Origin: Zingiber officinale
Lineage: Eukaryota; Streptophyta; Magnoliopsida; Zingiberales; Zingiberaceae
Direction: 5' to 3'
Length of the DNA: 64,000 nucleotides
Assembly (NCBI RefSeq): GCF_018446385.1
Contig: NC_055986.1
Span: forward strand, 26,770,302 to 26,834,301
How positions within the stretch are numbered: position 1 is the first letter of the stretch; each line of letters starts with the position of its first letter. Both the position numbers and the translations under genes were made by a program. The notes beneath the pieces were generated by a model that made no database searches, was not told the DNA's origin, and saw only the letters and a list, made by a program, of their open reading frames with translations. Below, piece by piece: positions 42,471 to 54,243 of this stretch.

Positions 42471-45400
42471 AAAGCAGGTTCTGCTCTAAATTGGTGCAAC
42501 CACCAATTAAGCTTGGGGAACCTTTTTTTTATTTCAATTTTTTGTGCCTTATTTGAATTAGTAAAAATTTACCTCTTTAGATAACTATTTCAACTTTGGT
42601 TTTTACTCAAAAGTTGTGCAACACCATTCGAGTCATCGACATATTTTTTTTGCTCTCTCAAGTACTACTAATCCAAGACCTAATATTGACAACACTTCCC
42701 TTTCATCTTCTTGTGTGCAAGATCTTCTCACATAAATGGCTCAAGGTAAAGGATGAAGTATTCACGAACCTCCACTATACAAAATGAATTACTTTAGGAT
42801 ATAGAAGTATCAAATGGAGTGCTTCGTTATGATAGGCGACTTCGACTGCGGGATAGCGTTGAAAAGATCTACCTAAAATTCGGAAGCAAACCAAAAAGTA
42901 ATTAGTTTAATTTTAAAATTATTACCTAATAAAGTTATATGTAGAATTGGAGAATTCAAATATGCCTACGACTTTTGAACCTAGCTAAATGAACTTCATG
43001 AGGATTTGTCACAACTAGAAGATCAAGTCGAACTTGAGCTCGAATCTGAGTTTGAATCCCTAGAGTCATCCCAAGAGTTATACTCAGAATTAGATTAGAC
43101 CAGCTTCATGGCATTAATGGCTAAGGAGGAGGCAGAAGGATGTGAATATAAGTCAGAACAAAAGTTAAAATACGAATCTAAGACGACGATGAACAAGGAG
43201 GAGAATCCTAACGAGGATTCGAAAGGTAAATTAGTAAATTTAAAAATTAAAGATCATATAACATGCTTTAAATGCAGTGAAAGAGGCATTACAAAAGTAA
43301 ATGCCCTACTTATAAGACTCGAACCACATAACCAAAAGTAAAGGCGAAATCAATACCAAAAGTCCAGAAAGGGAAGGAGCACATCTAATGTTTCAAGTGT
43401 AGACAGATGGACCACTTTAAACATCAATGTCCAAAAAAAAAAGACCCAAGAATACAGGGGGAGCAAAGGTTAGTAAATTTACAATATATGAAAATTCCAT
43501 TTTTTTCCTACACATGGTAATAACTTAGATATTCATTATTGCTCTAGTTTAGATTTTCCTCAACAATTAGATATGCATGCTCAACCAAATAAATTAACTA
43601 ATAAAAACCTAAACAATAATTTAGAAAACAATTATTTAATCTTTAAAAATTCATATTAAGGTTTAGGAAATTTAAAAAATAAAATAATATTTTGAAAAAC
43701 AAAATCTATAAACTAGAAAAGATAATTAATAATCTCACCAAATCATTAAATCTAGACTTGGAGTACAAGTCTACGCCAAATCTAAAATTGAGATATAATT
43801 AGTCTATTTTTATTATGAAATTAATCAATAAATATAATAACAAACCTAATCTAAATTAGAAACATAGATTAAAATTCATAAATCTAGATGTAACTCAATT
43901 AAAATACTTAAAACTTAAATATTTAAATAAAACTAATCAATAAAAATAACAAATCTAAAACTTAACAATCCAAGGGAATACTCCAAATTAGTTGACACCC
44001 CAAAAAATAATAATTTACATGGCTGGGTAATTAGGATTAGGTTAAATATGGATAAAAGTTTAACTTGATAAACAATACTGGAGAAGTTTTGGATGATAGT
44101 AGATTAGAGAAGTTCTGTCTATGTATGTTTAGGAAGATATGTCTTCGACCTAGTGCATTTAGCTTAATGAAACTAACTAAAGCTATCCCTTACTAATCAT
44201 ATCTGGTTAGACCAAAGTTTTATATTAAGTTCAGTGGGCAGAACTATTTGAAAAATTTCGTATGCATGGTTATTCCAATAATGTCCAAGTGACTCACCAC
44301 AGCTTAGACGTTTATCCAAAAAATGTCTACTTGTTGAACTCAAAGTTAAACTTAAATCTAACACAAGTTAAATCAAATCCTAAAATCCAAACTTAACTCA
44401 TTTCATGAAATAATAGGATTCCCTTGATTGAAAATATAGATAATAATGATTAGATTAAATTAAATTAAATTAAATTAAATTAAGTTTAATTAAATTAAAC
44501 CTTAAACTTAAAATTACAATTGAATTAAATGAAAGTTAATTAACGTATTATTAAATTATTTAAAATTATTTTAAAAATTCTTAAAATTTCTTTTGAAAAT
44601 TGTTTTAAAAATTCTGTAAAAATTATTTTAAAAATTCTTTAAAAATTGTTTTAAAAATTCTTTAATAAGTTAATTATAAATTCAACTATTAATTTAATCT
44701 TAACTTAATACAATAACATCTCATCGATTCTTTACTCTAAAATTAATCACTTAATATGAAAACAATCTTAAACTTAACTTAAAATACTTTTTCTACAACT
44801 CGAGATTAATCTAATCTTTTATTCAAAATTTAGAATAATTAAGTAATCCATAATTAATTAATGATTCAAGAACTTTAATTAATCAAACTTAATTCATGAT
44901 TAATTTTGGGTTATTCAAGCTAGAATTTTTAATCTAAAATAAAATAAAAATTATGACAATACATGTTAAAGCATCTCTCTAAACACATAAATTCACTATG
45001 TTTGAAAATCTAGAATGGTTGAGATGCTAGGGAAAAAAATTAAGTCAACTACTATTGCTTATATAGGTTTTAAAAAATATAAACTCTTTAAAATAATTGT
45101 TAATCAACACTCAGTGTCTAGATCCTTCAAGGTCAACTATAAACGGGTAGACCTCCAACTACATAGGTAGCTAATAAGAATTTTCTAAGGAAGCATCAGG
45201 TTAAGGGGGAGGCTTATTTGAAAGATAAATTTAATCACATATTTTGAAAATTTATCCTCAACATTGATAAAATAATTTCAACATAATATTTTCAAAATCT
45301 CTGTGAATTTTTTCTATGTAAATATATGTTTTCTTTAACAAAAATAATTGAAAATTACTTTTCAAAACTTTTGAAATTATGAAAATAGTTTAGGCATTCT

Positions 45401-46156
45401 TTTGTTTAATCCCTAAGATACATAGGAAGTTTTTCTTGTGGTTAACAAGAATTTGTAAGAATGTGTCAAGTTGAGGGGGAGTCTTGATTGAAAGATTAAA
45501 CATAATTTTTATTTTTTTTCAAAAATCAATTTGGCAAACCTTTGAAACTATATTTGAAAAATTATTTTTGAAAATTACTTTCAAAATCTTTTAAGTAATA
45601 CTCTTTTGTAAAACTCTTAGTTTCTAAAATTTGGAATATTGCTTTGAAAAATTTCTTTGGAAACACCTTGAAAAATGGTTTGAAAAATTCCTATAAATTT
45701 ATGAAAAATATTTGCAACATGTCTTTGAAAAATACTTGAAGAGTTTTTTTTTAAAAAAAAATAGTTTGAAAACTAACTGTCAAAAATTGTCTCAAAAACT
45801 AACTTTAAAAATTAGTCTACAACACCACTTTAAAAAATTATTTTGAAAGCCCCTTTTAACAACTACTCTAGAAAATTATGCTTTAAAATTTTTATTTGAA
45901 ACACTTAATTATGTCTTTCAAATGGTATTGTTGGTGCAAAACCTAATGGAGGTTAACCTCAAGTTTATATCTTTTTGATGTGTGTCAAAGGGGGAGAGTG
46001 ATTTTAAGTCAGAAAAGTTAATTATCTTAATTAAGTTAGAAAAGTTAAAAAATGTTTCTAAATCTCCCAAACGTTTCAAATCTCTCAAACTTTGAGATAG
46101 AACCCTTAAAGAAAGTCAAACTTAAGAAAATTATTGAACATCAAAAAGGAGAAAAT
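42471..46156 (+). other. R3 interior, largely non-coding
   Basis: After the rest of the primer site this region contains a degraded gag (annotated separately) and then about 2.6 kb of AT-rich sequence. That part includes an AAATT microsatellite at 44455-44485 and many TTTTGAAAATTA words. It ends in a poor purine tract AAAAAGGAGAAAAT. No pol motif seen. Confidence 0.65.
42736..43490 (+). pseudogene. Degraded Copia gag of R3
   Basis: Fragments of the two-knuckle gag remain. An acidic SESEFE-like stretch lies near 43040 and an open piece at 43108-43341 holds CFKCSERG, then a one-base loss that destroys the rest of knuckle 1. A second knuckle, CFKCRQMDHFKHQCPKKK, follows near 43390-43440. Many stops separate these blocks. 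Confidence 0.75.
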
Positions 46157-46601
46157 TGTTGGTACAATCGACCTCTAGGGTTTCGATGTTTGACAATATA
46201 CTTAAGTCTGGTCAGTTTGACCAAGGGTTGATCCAAATATGACTTGATGTTTGGAAGAGAGAAATCTAGTTAGGAATCCTAAAATCTATTAACACTATTT
46301 TACTTTACTATTTTATCTATTGTGCTAACTCAATGTTGCAGGAAAGTCTTAGTAGATCAGCTTGGTCAGATACTAAGCAAGACGAGAGAAAGTCCAAACA
46401 GATTTGGCCGTTTAGAGGACTAGATGCTTGGTAGGTAAGTGAAGGTAAATCACTGGAGGAGAGTGACTAAGTGATGACGCATCCCGATTGAGGGGATAGT
46501 AGGTGTCAGTTCAATTTATGTTCATTCTGGAAATCTAAATTGAGACCCTACTAGATCCTGGTATGGAAGATAGGGTCTAAGTCATAAATTAATCATATTT
46601 T
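46157..46601 (+). repeat. 3' LTR of R3, first part
   Basis: It starts TGTTGGTACAATCG and matches the R3 5' LTR, but the segment corresponding to about 19465-19855, including the GTGAGTGAAG minisatellite, is missing. It is cut by the CACTA element and continues at 51418. Confidence 0.85.
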
Positions 46602-46829
46602 CACTACAACAAAAACCCTCATAGACATCGGTTTTCCACCGGTGTCTATTTCATTTTTGACCGATGTTTATGAAGCCGATGTTAAAAGCCTGCCATTTTA
46701 GACATTGGGTTAAAACCGGTGTAGTATCACTTAATGATACCAGTTTTACAGCGGTGGAAAATCGATGTAATATTAGTTAATAACACCGATTTTACAGCGG
46801 TGGAAAACCGATGTAATATGTATATTTTT

Positions 46830-48065
46830 TCACAAATTTGATTTCCGAAACCATGAAAAACTGACAATAACAAAAAAAAATACACAAATATTCACAAATT
46901 ATACAAATATTCTTCATTCAATAATATCCATAAAATACACAAATATTAACAAATTATATAAATAATCTTCTTAGAACAATATCCATAAAATACCCAAACA
47001 TTCTTTTTACATCAAAAGCTAGCTAATAGATATACTATCCCTAACCATTAATGGGTACCCCACGGAGCAGTAGGTCTCACTTCCTATCCAGATCCAACAT
47101 TCAATCCTTTCCCTAGGTCCCATAGCATAGTTCAGTGGTCGGCTCTGAAGTCCTCAGTGGTAGAAGTTCGACCTCATTCTCCTTTTCTCGTTCGCTCCTC
47201 CCTTTTCCTAGTCATCCCTCTTCCCTGTCATCTGTGCAATTAGTTTGTAAATTCAAATAACCAGAACACGAGAAAAATATACATATTCAATGACATTCAA
47301 TAAAATATATAATATAGTTAAACAAAGTGAAGACCTTGACAAAATTAAGACTCCAATGGTTTAGTCATGCATATTGCATAGAGTTCAATTGAGGAGTAAG
47401 AACTAAGAACCATATAGCTGACCAAATAGTTAGCAAAAATATGGGTTCATTGATGTTGATAATATATTTCTCTGTCCTATTTACTAATAACCACCTGATA
47501 TGGGTTCATTAAAAAATTTTGTCATATTTTGTCAAAATTAGAATCAACTAGCTATAGACTGAAACTGAGCCTAAGCAGAATCAGAATCATAAACTTGCTG
47601 AACAATCTTGGGCATCCTACAATAGATTATCCAAAAGTTGCAGAACAAAGTTGTAAAAAGTAGTAAAAGATTTGCAACTCTTATTCGATGCATAACAACA
47701 ATTTTGATTTTGACACACGAGGCATTAACACCTGTTTTAACTTGACGCTATCTACTTGATAAAGTCAAGCAAAGACATTTACCTTCACTTCGATCCTTGA
47801 ATCCTCGAATAATACATGCAAGACTCCAAGGCCTTCCACCAGAGCATGCTTTTGCTCCACCTTTTAATATGCCATTGTGTTGCTTCACTCTGAGAATATG
47901 TCATCTTTTGTCAAACAATGGGAAGGGTTTCACTTACATATGCACGAATCTATATATTCATCAACAACATCTTCCTGCCAGACGAATCTAATGAAGGTAA
48001 AGGCACTCAAATAATACAAAAAAAAAATTCTTCTGAGTGTGTGTTGATAAAATATGGCTACGCAC
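46830..48065. other. CACTA interior left of the TOPLESS-related fragments
   Basis: Mostly AT-rich. A non-repetitive stretch around 47040-47240 and a minus-strand open piece near 47775-47900 (GGAKACSGGRPWSLACIIRG) look exon-like but I could not assign them. They may come from a further captured gene. Confidence 0.4.
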
Positions 48066-49013
48066 CTTAAAAGTCCTCATATTTAACAGAGAAACTTTTC
48101 CACCTGATGCAGACATTGCATAAGAGTCATTCTTAGATAAAGCAATACAAGCAGTTGCTTCTTCTGGATTGTTATCACTCCTTTCATTGGTCATAAGAAT
48201 ACCATTTGGTGGCTAATGGAGCTGAGGAGCAACAGATGCAGTTGACTGAACAAGCAAAGCAAACAATCAGCACTAGGCTTATAGCAAATAGATAATTTCT
48301 TACAACTGTTTCTTTCTGACCTTGCCCGATGGATTTCGTTCATCGCAAAGCCACTGCCAGAGTTTATGCACTGCATTGGAACCAAGTGCTAGTAAACTGC
48401 ATCCAGAAGAAAAACTGCATTGGAACCAAGTGCTTTGATTTTACCATCAGTTGAAGTTGAGAAGAAAAACTTCACAGATAGAAATAATGAAACACTAGAA
48501 ATATATAATTCTGTTTCTGTCCAGTATACTGTTTCTGTCCAGTTGAAGCATCCCACACCTATTCATCATGCAACAGAACCTGTTAAGAACATACAATTCT
48601 TCTTGTACAATCTTCTGACTAATCAACCACATGGTTTTACTCACTTTAGTTGCCTTGTCATTGCCGCAAGTGATGATCGAGAGAGTCTTCTTGGGATAGG
48701 AAAAGGCAATGTCATTAACACTGCCTATATGAGCATCAATCTGCAGAACAAGATGCTATCATCATCATCATATATATGGTTGCCAAACACCATAACTATT
48801 AACTGACCTCCAAATGTTGTCGTAATTCTTCATTTAAATTAAAAGCATAGATCTGCACTAGATGCTTTGAAAATGCAACACCTATTAGTATCACAGAAGA
48901 ATAACAAGAATTTTAGTTTGATGAACTTGATCAAAATAATCCAACTTTGTTTTTTTGCTTCGGCATACCAAGAATAGAACCTTCAGGACTCCACAAGCAT
49001 CTGTTGACAGATT
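48066..49013 (-). pseudogene. Captured fragment of a TOPLESS-related (TPL/TPR) WD40 corepressor gene
   Basis: In minus-strand order, exon-like blocks with splice signals are: 48969-49013 (SVNRCLWSPEGSIL), 48808-48881 (GVAFSKHLVQIYAFN...QHLE), 48645-48740 (IDAHIGSVNDIAFS...ITCGNDKATK), to 48558 (VWDASTGQKQ), near 48445 (FFFSTSTDGKIK), 48321-48400 (LLALGSNAVHKLWQW...NPSGK) and 48066-48245 (STASVAPQL...EEATACIALSKNDSY...SASGGKVSLLNM). These are consecutive parts of the TPL WD40 region. A large middle part is deleted between GKIK and LALGSNAV, and the last exon has an in-frame TAG. TPL proteins bind EAR-motif repressors in the nucleus; this copy lacks the N-terminal CTLH/LisH part and cannot function. 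Confidence 0.88.
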
Positions 49014-49305
49014 AGAACAAAAAATACTTTGTTCACTACAGCAAAGAACAAAAAATGATAAAATCTAAATTAATAAAACACATAAATAAAGTCCAATTCG
49101 ATCGAAAGCTTACCACATATACACAACTATGCAAGTGTCTGTGATTGGCTTCAATTCACAAAAGGGAATTATGTCATTGCAGTTAACATAGACTGTGCGC
49201 TCCATGCCAAACACAAAAGGGAATTATGATATCAAGTAACTGTGTCAATTAAAGAGCAAGTTGAATCTCAAGTAGATGTTGATGGTCCATTTGCTGCATG
49301 CTTAC

Positions 49306-50631
49306 ATTGAGAACTTGTTGCCTTTGCCTTGTCATCTCATTCCCACCCACGAGAAAGTAAGCAGTGTGCCTGAAAGCCAGCCTAAATAATAAAAATAATA
49401 ATAGTATTCATATCATCAACAAAGGAAGACACAGTGTGGGTTGATATGTGCCTGAAAAAATTCATCATTTTGACTTTTGAATTAGGATCGATGCTCATGG
49501 TGCTATCGAGTGCTTGTTGCATGTGGTGCAACCACCTCTCAGCAGCTTGGTGTGTAACAGGGAATGGTGCATGTCGTCCGATCAGAGCTGGATGACCTGC
49601 AATAATGATTGATTCAAACGAAACCGTGTTGCAACAATTCAGCCAAAGGTTTCCCTTCATTACAGAAGCAAACTTAGAACTGGAATCTATAGAGAGAGAT
49701 GGATGTATCAATTTCTTGTATATTTTTCAGATTTTTTCTTCTGTATCAGCTGAGTCCAGATACTAAATTGTTCTTATGATTTCCTTACCAAATGAATAAA
49801 ACATGCCTTTTGTTGCATCAAACTCCATAATACCGGTCTAAATATAGCAGCATATCCACAAACTAAAATTAATTATTCATAATAAATTCAAATGCACGAA
49901 CTCAGGTGTTTCAGTTATGTGACTATTTTTGATATAATCACATAACCGAAACACCAGAGATATGATCGGTATAACAATATCTCAGTATGCATCAAAGTAG
50001 GACACCAACCATTCTTGTACTTCCTAACCACCATTCTCCTAAAGGCTCAATGAACAAATCCTGAACACAAGGTGATTACAAAAGAGAATAGAATATTTAA
50101 GAGGTCATATGAAATTACAATGATACGAATATCATCACAATAATCAATTTGTGTAAGATTCTGATCATATAAAACAAATATAAAATGATAAATTTGGCAG
50201 ATGCTAAATGATTTTGCTACTTTAAAAGGCGAAACAGATAGTGCAAGTTTCAGAAAGAAGCTATCAGACATCAAAAGAACAAGTTCCCTTCACCTTTCCT
50301 CTGGGAATACAGATTAGGGCCTCCCATCCTCTGAACGAAGAACTCGTACTGGTTCCAAATCGCGTCCTCCTTCTTCGAATTCGAAAAGATAGATCAGAAC
50401 CCCACTCTTCCTCATCAGCGAAAACCCTACCAACCATCTGTGTTAACAAAATTAGAGATGGTCATAATCAATCGAGCATCTACAACGGACGGAGAGGGCC
50501 GCGGAGGAAGAGGTAGGTAGATCGGCTCACCTGTTGTAGAAATTGGTTGAGAGATCGATGAAGGGCTGGATTCCGCCTAGGGTTTCGAAGAGGTTGGTCT
50601 CGTCGATGGCGAGGCATCGCTCACTGCCACT
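49306..50631 (-). pseudogene. Captured fragment of a truncated (2/2) haemoglobin gene, GLB3 type
   Basis: Minus-strand exon blocks are: 50531 to about 50631 (LAIDETNLFETLGGIQPF...STNFYNR), 50294-50426 (VFADEEEW...[17 protein letters not shown]), 49452-49596 ([20 protein letters not shown]...KMMNFFRH) and 49306-49369 (TAYFLVGGNEMTRQRQQVLN). Phases match across the introns, and the order covers most of a plant 2/2 haemoglobin, which binds haem and is linked to oxygen and NO handling. Damage includes a small insertion plus a TGA in exon 2 after EEEW, and a GC donor after exon 3. Introns are retained, so capture was at DNA level. The N-terminal start is not recognisable. Confidence 0.88.
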
Positions 50632-50640
50632 TCGCTCGAG

Positions 50641-51190
50641 GACGAAGGTAGCGTATTATCTATAGCCTTGATAATTGGGGCACCAACCCATTTTGACTTA
50701 ACCCACCTGCTAAACTATTGAAGATGAGGAAGAACTTCAGTAGCGACAATGGATAAAGAAAAAAATTTTTGGAATGTAAAGAAGGACTCTAACGATGACA
50801 GTGAATGTTGGACCGGAGATGGATGAAGGAAAAACTATCGGAATGCGAAGAAGGCCTCCTCTTCTCAACCAAATGGAGGAGTTGGAGGAGATGCGGTGTG
50901 GTTGGACGGAGAAGCAAGTTCGTCGTGTCTTGATCCTGATCGGGAGAGGATCTAGGAAGGGGGGAAGAGGGAGATGAGGTTGAGAGAGATGGTCGGAGGT
51001 TTAGGTTTAGGCTGAGAGAGATGGTCGGATGGTCGGAGGTTTAGGTTTAGGCTGAGAGAGATGTCTCGGTTTAGGTTATCGCGAGAGAGATGGTCGCGCG
51101 GAGGAAGGGGCGGGATAAAGATTTAGGTTTGGAGGGAATTCACAGTGTGCAGATTTTGGCTTGTGGGGAAAATTAAAATATTTTATTTGG
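50641..51190. other. CACTA interior, right end
   Basis: Purine-rich sequence with three near-copies of GAGAGAGATGGTCGGAGG/TTTAGGTTTAGG between 50980 and 51085, leading into the right subterminal repeats. No gene was recognised. Confidence 0.5.
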
Positions 51191-51417
51191 GTTCATTAAC
51201 ATCGGATTTTAAAAACCGATGTTAAAATCGGTGTCTATTAACGAAAAAAAGGGCGCTCATAGACATCGCCTAAAAAACCCGATGTCTATGAGCTAAAATC
51301 TGCGCTCATAGACACCGGTTTTTAGAAAAACCGGTGTAAAATACTCAAAGACATCGGTTTTAGCCTAAAACCGTTGTTGTTCCACTGATGTCTATGAGCG
51401 ATTTTGTTGTAGTGTTT

Positions 51418-52216
51418 TGTTGTGCTAACTTTGTTTTGCAAGTTAGATGTTGTCATGTTAGACTAACCTAACTTGTAGGGCAAAAGGAGAAAAAAGGCCT
51501 CGGGTGAACAGTATTCGAGACACCTTCAAGCATTAGAAGGCACCTTCGTACTGTTCATAAAAGGCATTTTCGGTGCTATGGAAAGCGCCTTACAAGGGAT
51601 AAAATTCAGACTTCATCATAGATAAGGAGCAATGAGGTTAGGATCAGATTTGACACATTGGAGGCGCCTTCAAGGTTATGGAAGGCGCTGCCCACACCCT
51701 TTAAATGGGTGTCTCGACCAAGCTTCAAAATAGAATTTCCATACAAGCTTCTACGCGTTCGATCGACTTTCCAACTACTCTGGCTTCCCGCTGCCTCCTT
51801 ATTACGACTCTACTACACTCGACTACTGCCGAGAAGCCTTCCAAATATTGAGCTCAAGCTGACCATCTACAAAAGTGTTTGGTAACAAAAACTTAAGCTT
51901 TGTACTTAATTTCTGCAAACTGAAAGTATAGGTTATTACACTCTTCCGATTCTTGTGTATTCGATCTCCTCTTTCGGTGGTTCCGAAAGAGGTTTTTAGT
52001 GGATTATCCGTTGATAGGTCTGTGGGACCTGAGTCTTGGAGTAAGAGTCGCCGAAGGCTCCGAACCAAGTAAAAATCGAATCGTGTCTTTTACTTGCTTT
52101 TGCTTTTGTGTTTTCTTTCCATTGCATACTTTGATTTCAAAACAAAAAAAAAAAAGATTTTTGAAAACCACCACATTAACCCCCCCCCCCCCCCAGCCGC
52201 GCATCTTAATCCAAGA
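51418..52216 (+). repeat. 3' LTR of R3, second part
   Basis: It resumes TTGTGCTAACTTTGTTTTGCAAG as in the 5' LTR at 20180, then GAAGGCGCC words, the TATA palindrome (51694-51712) and a poly-C tract (52181-52194). It ends at AATCCAAGA (decayed CCAACA). Confidence 0.85.
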
Positions 52217-52898
52217 CGACGCTTTCTAAAGGTTCCAAATAGACTCTGCCTTTCGGTCGACCATAGAGTAGAGTTGTAAATGAACTAAATGTTTATGAAC
52301 AAGTTTAGTATTCAACTTGGTAAGAGCTTATTTATATTCATTAAATATACATAAGATCAATTAAATGAATAAGTTTGAACAACTCGTTTAACTAAACTAA
52401 CAAGTTTGAACATATATGTATTCATCTCATTAACATTCGTGAACAATATTCATGAGCAATGTTCATCAATAAAATTATTTTCAATTTTCTAAATAAATAA
52501 AAAAACTTTTAAAATAAAAAAAAATTATATTATTAAGCTTAATAACTAATTAAACTAGCTTGAATTGAGAGCTTGATAATATATAAATGAACTAAGCTTA
52601 AGCCAAGCTCAAATTAAGCTCAACTCATAAAAAAGAAATCAAGCTAAGTTTGAACAATCATTTTAATGGCTTGATTTATTTAGGCTCGGCTTGACTCGAC
52701 TCGATTACCTTATCAAACAAGCTTAAATACCACAAAGTCTGGCTCGACTTGGCTTATTTATAGCCCTGGCCCATAGTGATCCAAATGAGGAAGGATCTTC
52801 TTTGACCTCAATCTCCGACAATTCCTGATAGACACAACATCGACCTAGTGAAGAAACCCATGCAAAATATGTCACTTGGTTAATGGCCCAATTGTGTC
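52217..52898. repeat. Intergenic repeat-like sequence
   Basis: From about 52290 to 52740 the sequence is built from GAACAAGTTTGAAC, AAGCTTAAGC and GGCTCGACTTGGC-like words that suggest an old dispersed repeat. No termini, ORF or RNA gene could be identified. Confidence 0.35.
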
Positions 52899-52927
52899 AT
52901 ATGTACAACCCAATCATTGTCAGAGTT

Positions 52928-54218
52928 TGATTGGATTGAATCATGTGAGGGGGGGGGGGGGGGGGGGGGTGAAAAAATTGATTTTAAAATCGTTCTTTTC
53001 TTTTAAAAAAAAAAATTGATTGCGAAGCAGAAGAAAATATAAAATAAGAAAGAAAATAGCATATGCTCAGTTTTACTTGGTTCGGAACCTTCATCGACTC
53101 CTACTCCAAGACCTAGGTCATTTGGACCTTTCTGATGGGTAATCCACTATCAAAAATCGATTATAAATTAAGAACATGAATAAGAAAGTATAACAACCTA
53201 TACTTCCTTGTAATAATGTAAATAACTGAAAATAAGCATTAACAACACAAGGATGAGGAAATTATTAACTTGGGTGTTGGCGTCAATTTGTCGACAATGG
53301 TTGGATGTAGCCGAGTAGCAATACAATAACAACACAAGGTTAGAGCAGTCGAACTATCGAGAATAAGCATAGAAGGGTTGTAGAAAATTGATGTTTGAGG
53401 TCGTTGTTCGAAGCTCCTTTTATAGGCAGTTTCGTGTGCCTGAACCACTCCGAGCGCCTGGACCACCCCGGGCGCCTGGACTAAGGTTATTAGATCCTGC
53501 TTCATCACTGGATTATCCACCGTCGGGTGCCTGGACCACCTCCGGGTGCCTAGATTGCTGAGGTGGCTGCACCTGGGTGAAGCTTTATCCGTTAGTCTCT
53601 ATCCACTCCTAAGCACCTGGACGCTGACGTGCACCGACCAATCAGAGTGCACTAACTCATCTGCAAGAGTAGCTGGGTTTGGGCTAATCTAAGCGCTTGG
53701 ACCTTCGGGTGCCTGGAACCTCTTTTTCAAGCTTTCACTTTTTTACACCACAGAGTTAACACAACAAGCATAATATGAACAAATAAATGTTTTGATAGTT
53801 TTGGGACTGTCTGATCATGACTTCATATTTTACTAAAACCCTAGGTCTGACCGACACCTACTGTTCTCTCAATCGAGAACGCACCCTCACTGGGTCACTC
53901 TCCTCCAATGCTTACCTTACTTATCATTTGCCAACTTACTTGAATTTTGACTCACCAGGTCTTTCTGTTAGATGCCCCATCCGAACTTCATCCAGTTGTC
54001 AGGTCTGACAGACCCAACTTGACTTCCTGCCATATATCAACCTATCTGGTCTCCTTATGCCAATTATCAACCTAATTAGATTTTAGTTTGGTGTCAAGTC
54101 CTATCAAGTCTTTCAATCCTGTATACTTAGTAAATAGGTTAAAAAATACAACATTTAATTTTAACCATTTATCATACATCATAATCTAAGTTTTATTATT
54201 AGTGCTAATTGCACCAAT
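52928..54218 (-). repeat. Degenerate solo LTR
   Basis: In plus coordinates it runs from TGATTGGATTGAATC, followed by a 21-base G run (52949-52969) and TGAA, to GCTAATTGCACCAATA. These ends match decayed TGTTGG...CCAACA LTR termini of the families above, in minus orientation. It has CCGGGCGCCTGG-like words (53455-53530). The flanks carry a 24-bp near-perfect direct repeat rather than a 5-bp duplication. No internal region is present. Confidence 0.65.
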
Positions 54219-54243
54219 AATATGTACAAACCAATCATTGTCA

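Larger units (their letters stand above)
46602..51414 (-). mobile_element. Non-autonomous CACTA transposon carrying host gene fragments
   Basis: Terminal inverted repeats begin CACTACAACAAAA at both ends and match over about 28 bp (CTCATAGACATC follows) with two differences. The 3-bp target duplication TTT (46599-46601, 51415-51417) interrupts the R3 3' LTR at a point where the 5' LTR is continuous. Subterminal regions (46620-46830 and 51190-51400) are packed with ACCGATGT/ACATCGGT and ACCGGTGTCTA motifs in both directions, as in En/Spm-type elements. No transposase is seen. The interior holds exon-intron pieces of a GLB3 haemoglobin and a TOPLESS-related gene, both on the minus strand. Confidence 0.92.
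19350..52216 (+). mobile_element. R3: outermost gag-type LTR element of the nest, split by R2, R4 and a CACTA
   Basis: The 5' LTR is 19350-20720 plus 38120-38394, and the 3' LTR is 46157-46601 plus 51418-52216. Internal sequence is 38395-38403 plus 42471-46156. The target duplication is CGACA (19345-19349) against CGACG (52217-52221), one mismatch. When the three insertions are removed the LTR and primer-site sequences rejoin cleanly, which confirms the order. A degraded gag with two zinc knuckles is the only coding remnant. Confidence 0.85.

Noticed and set aside
49306..50631. A functional haemoglobin gene
   Set aside because: Frame damage in exon 2, a GC donor after exon 3, no start and location inside a CACTA element show a captured fragment.
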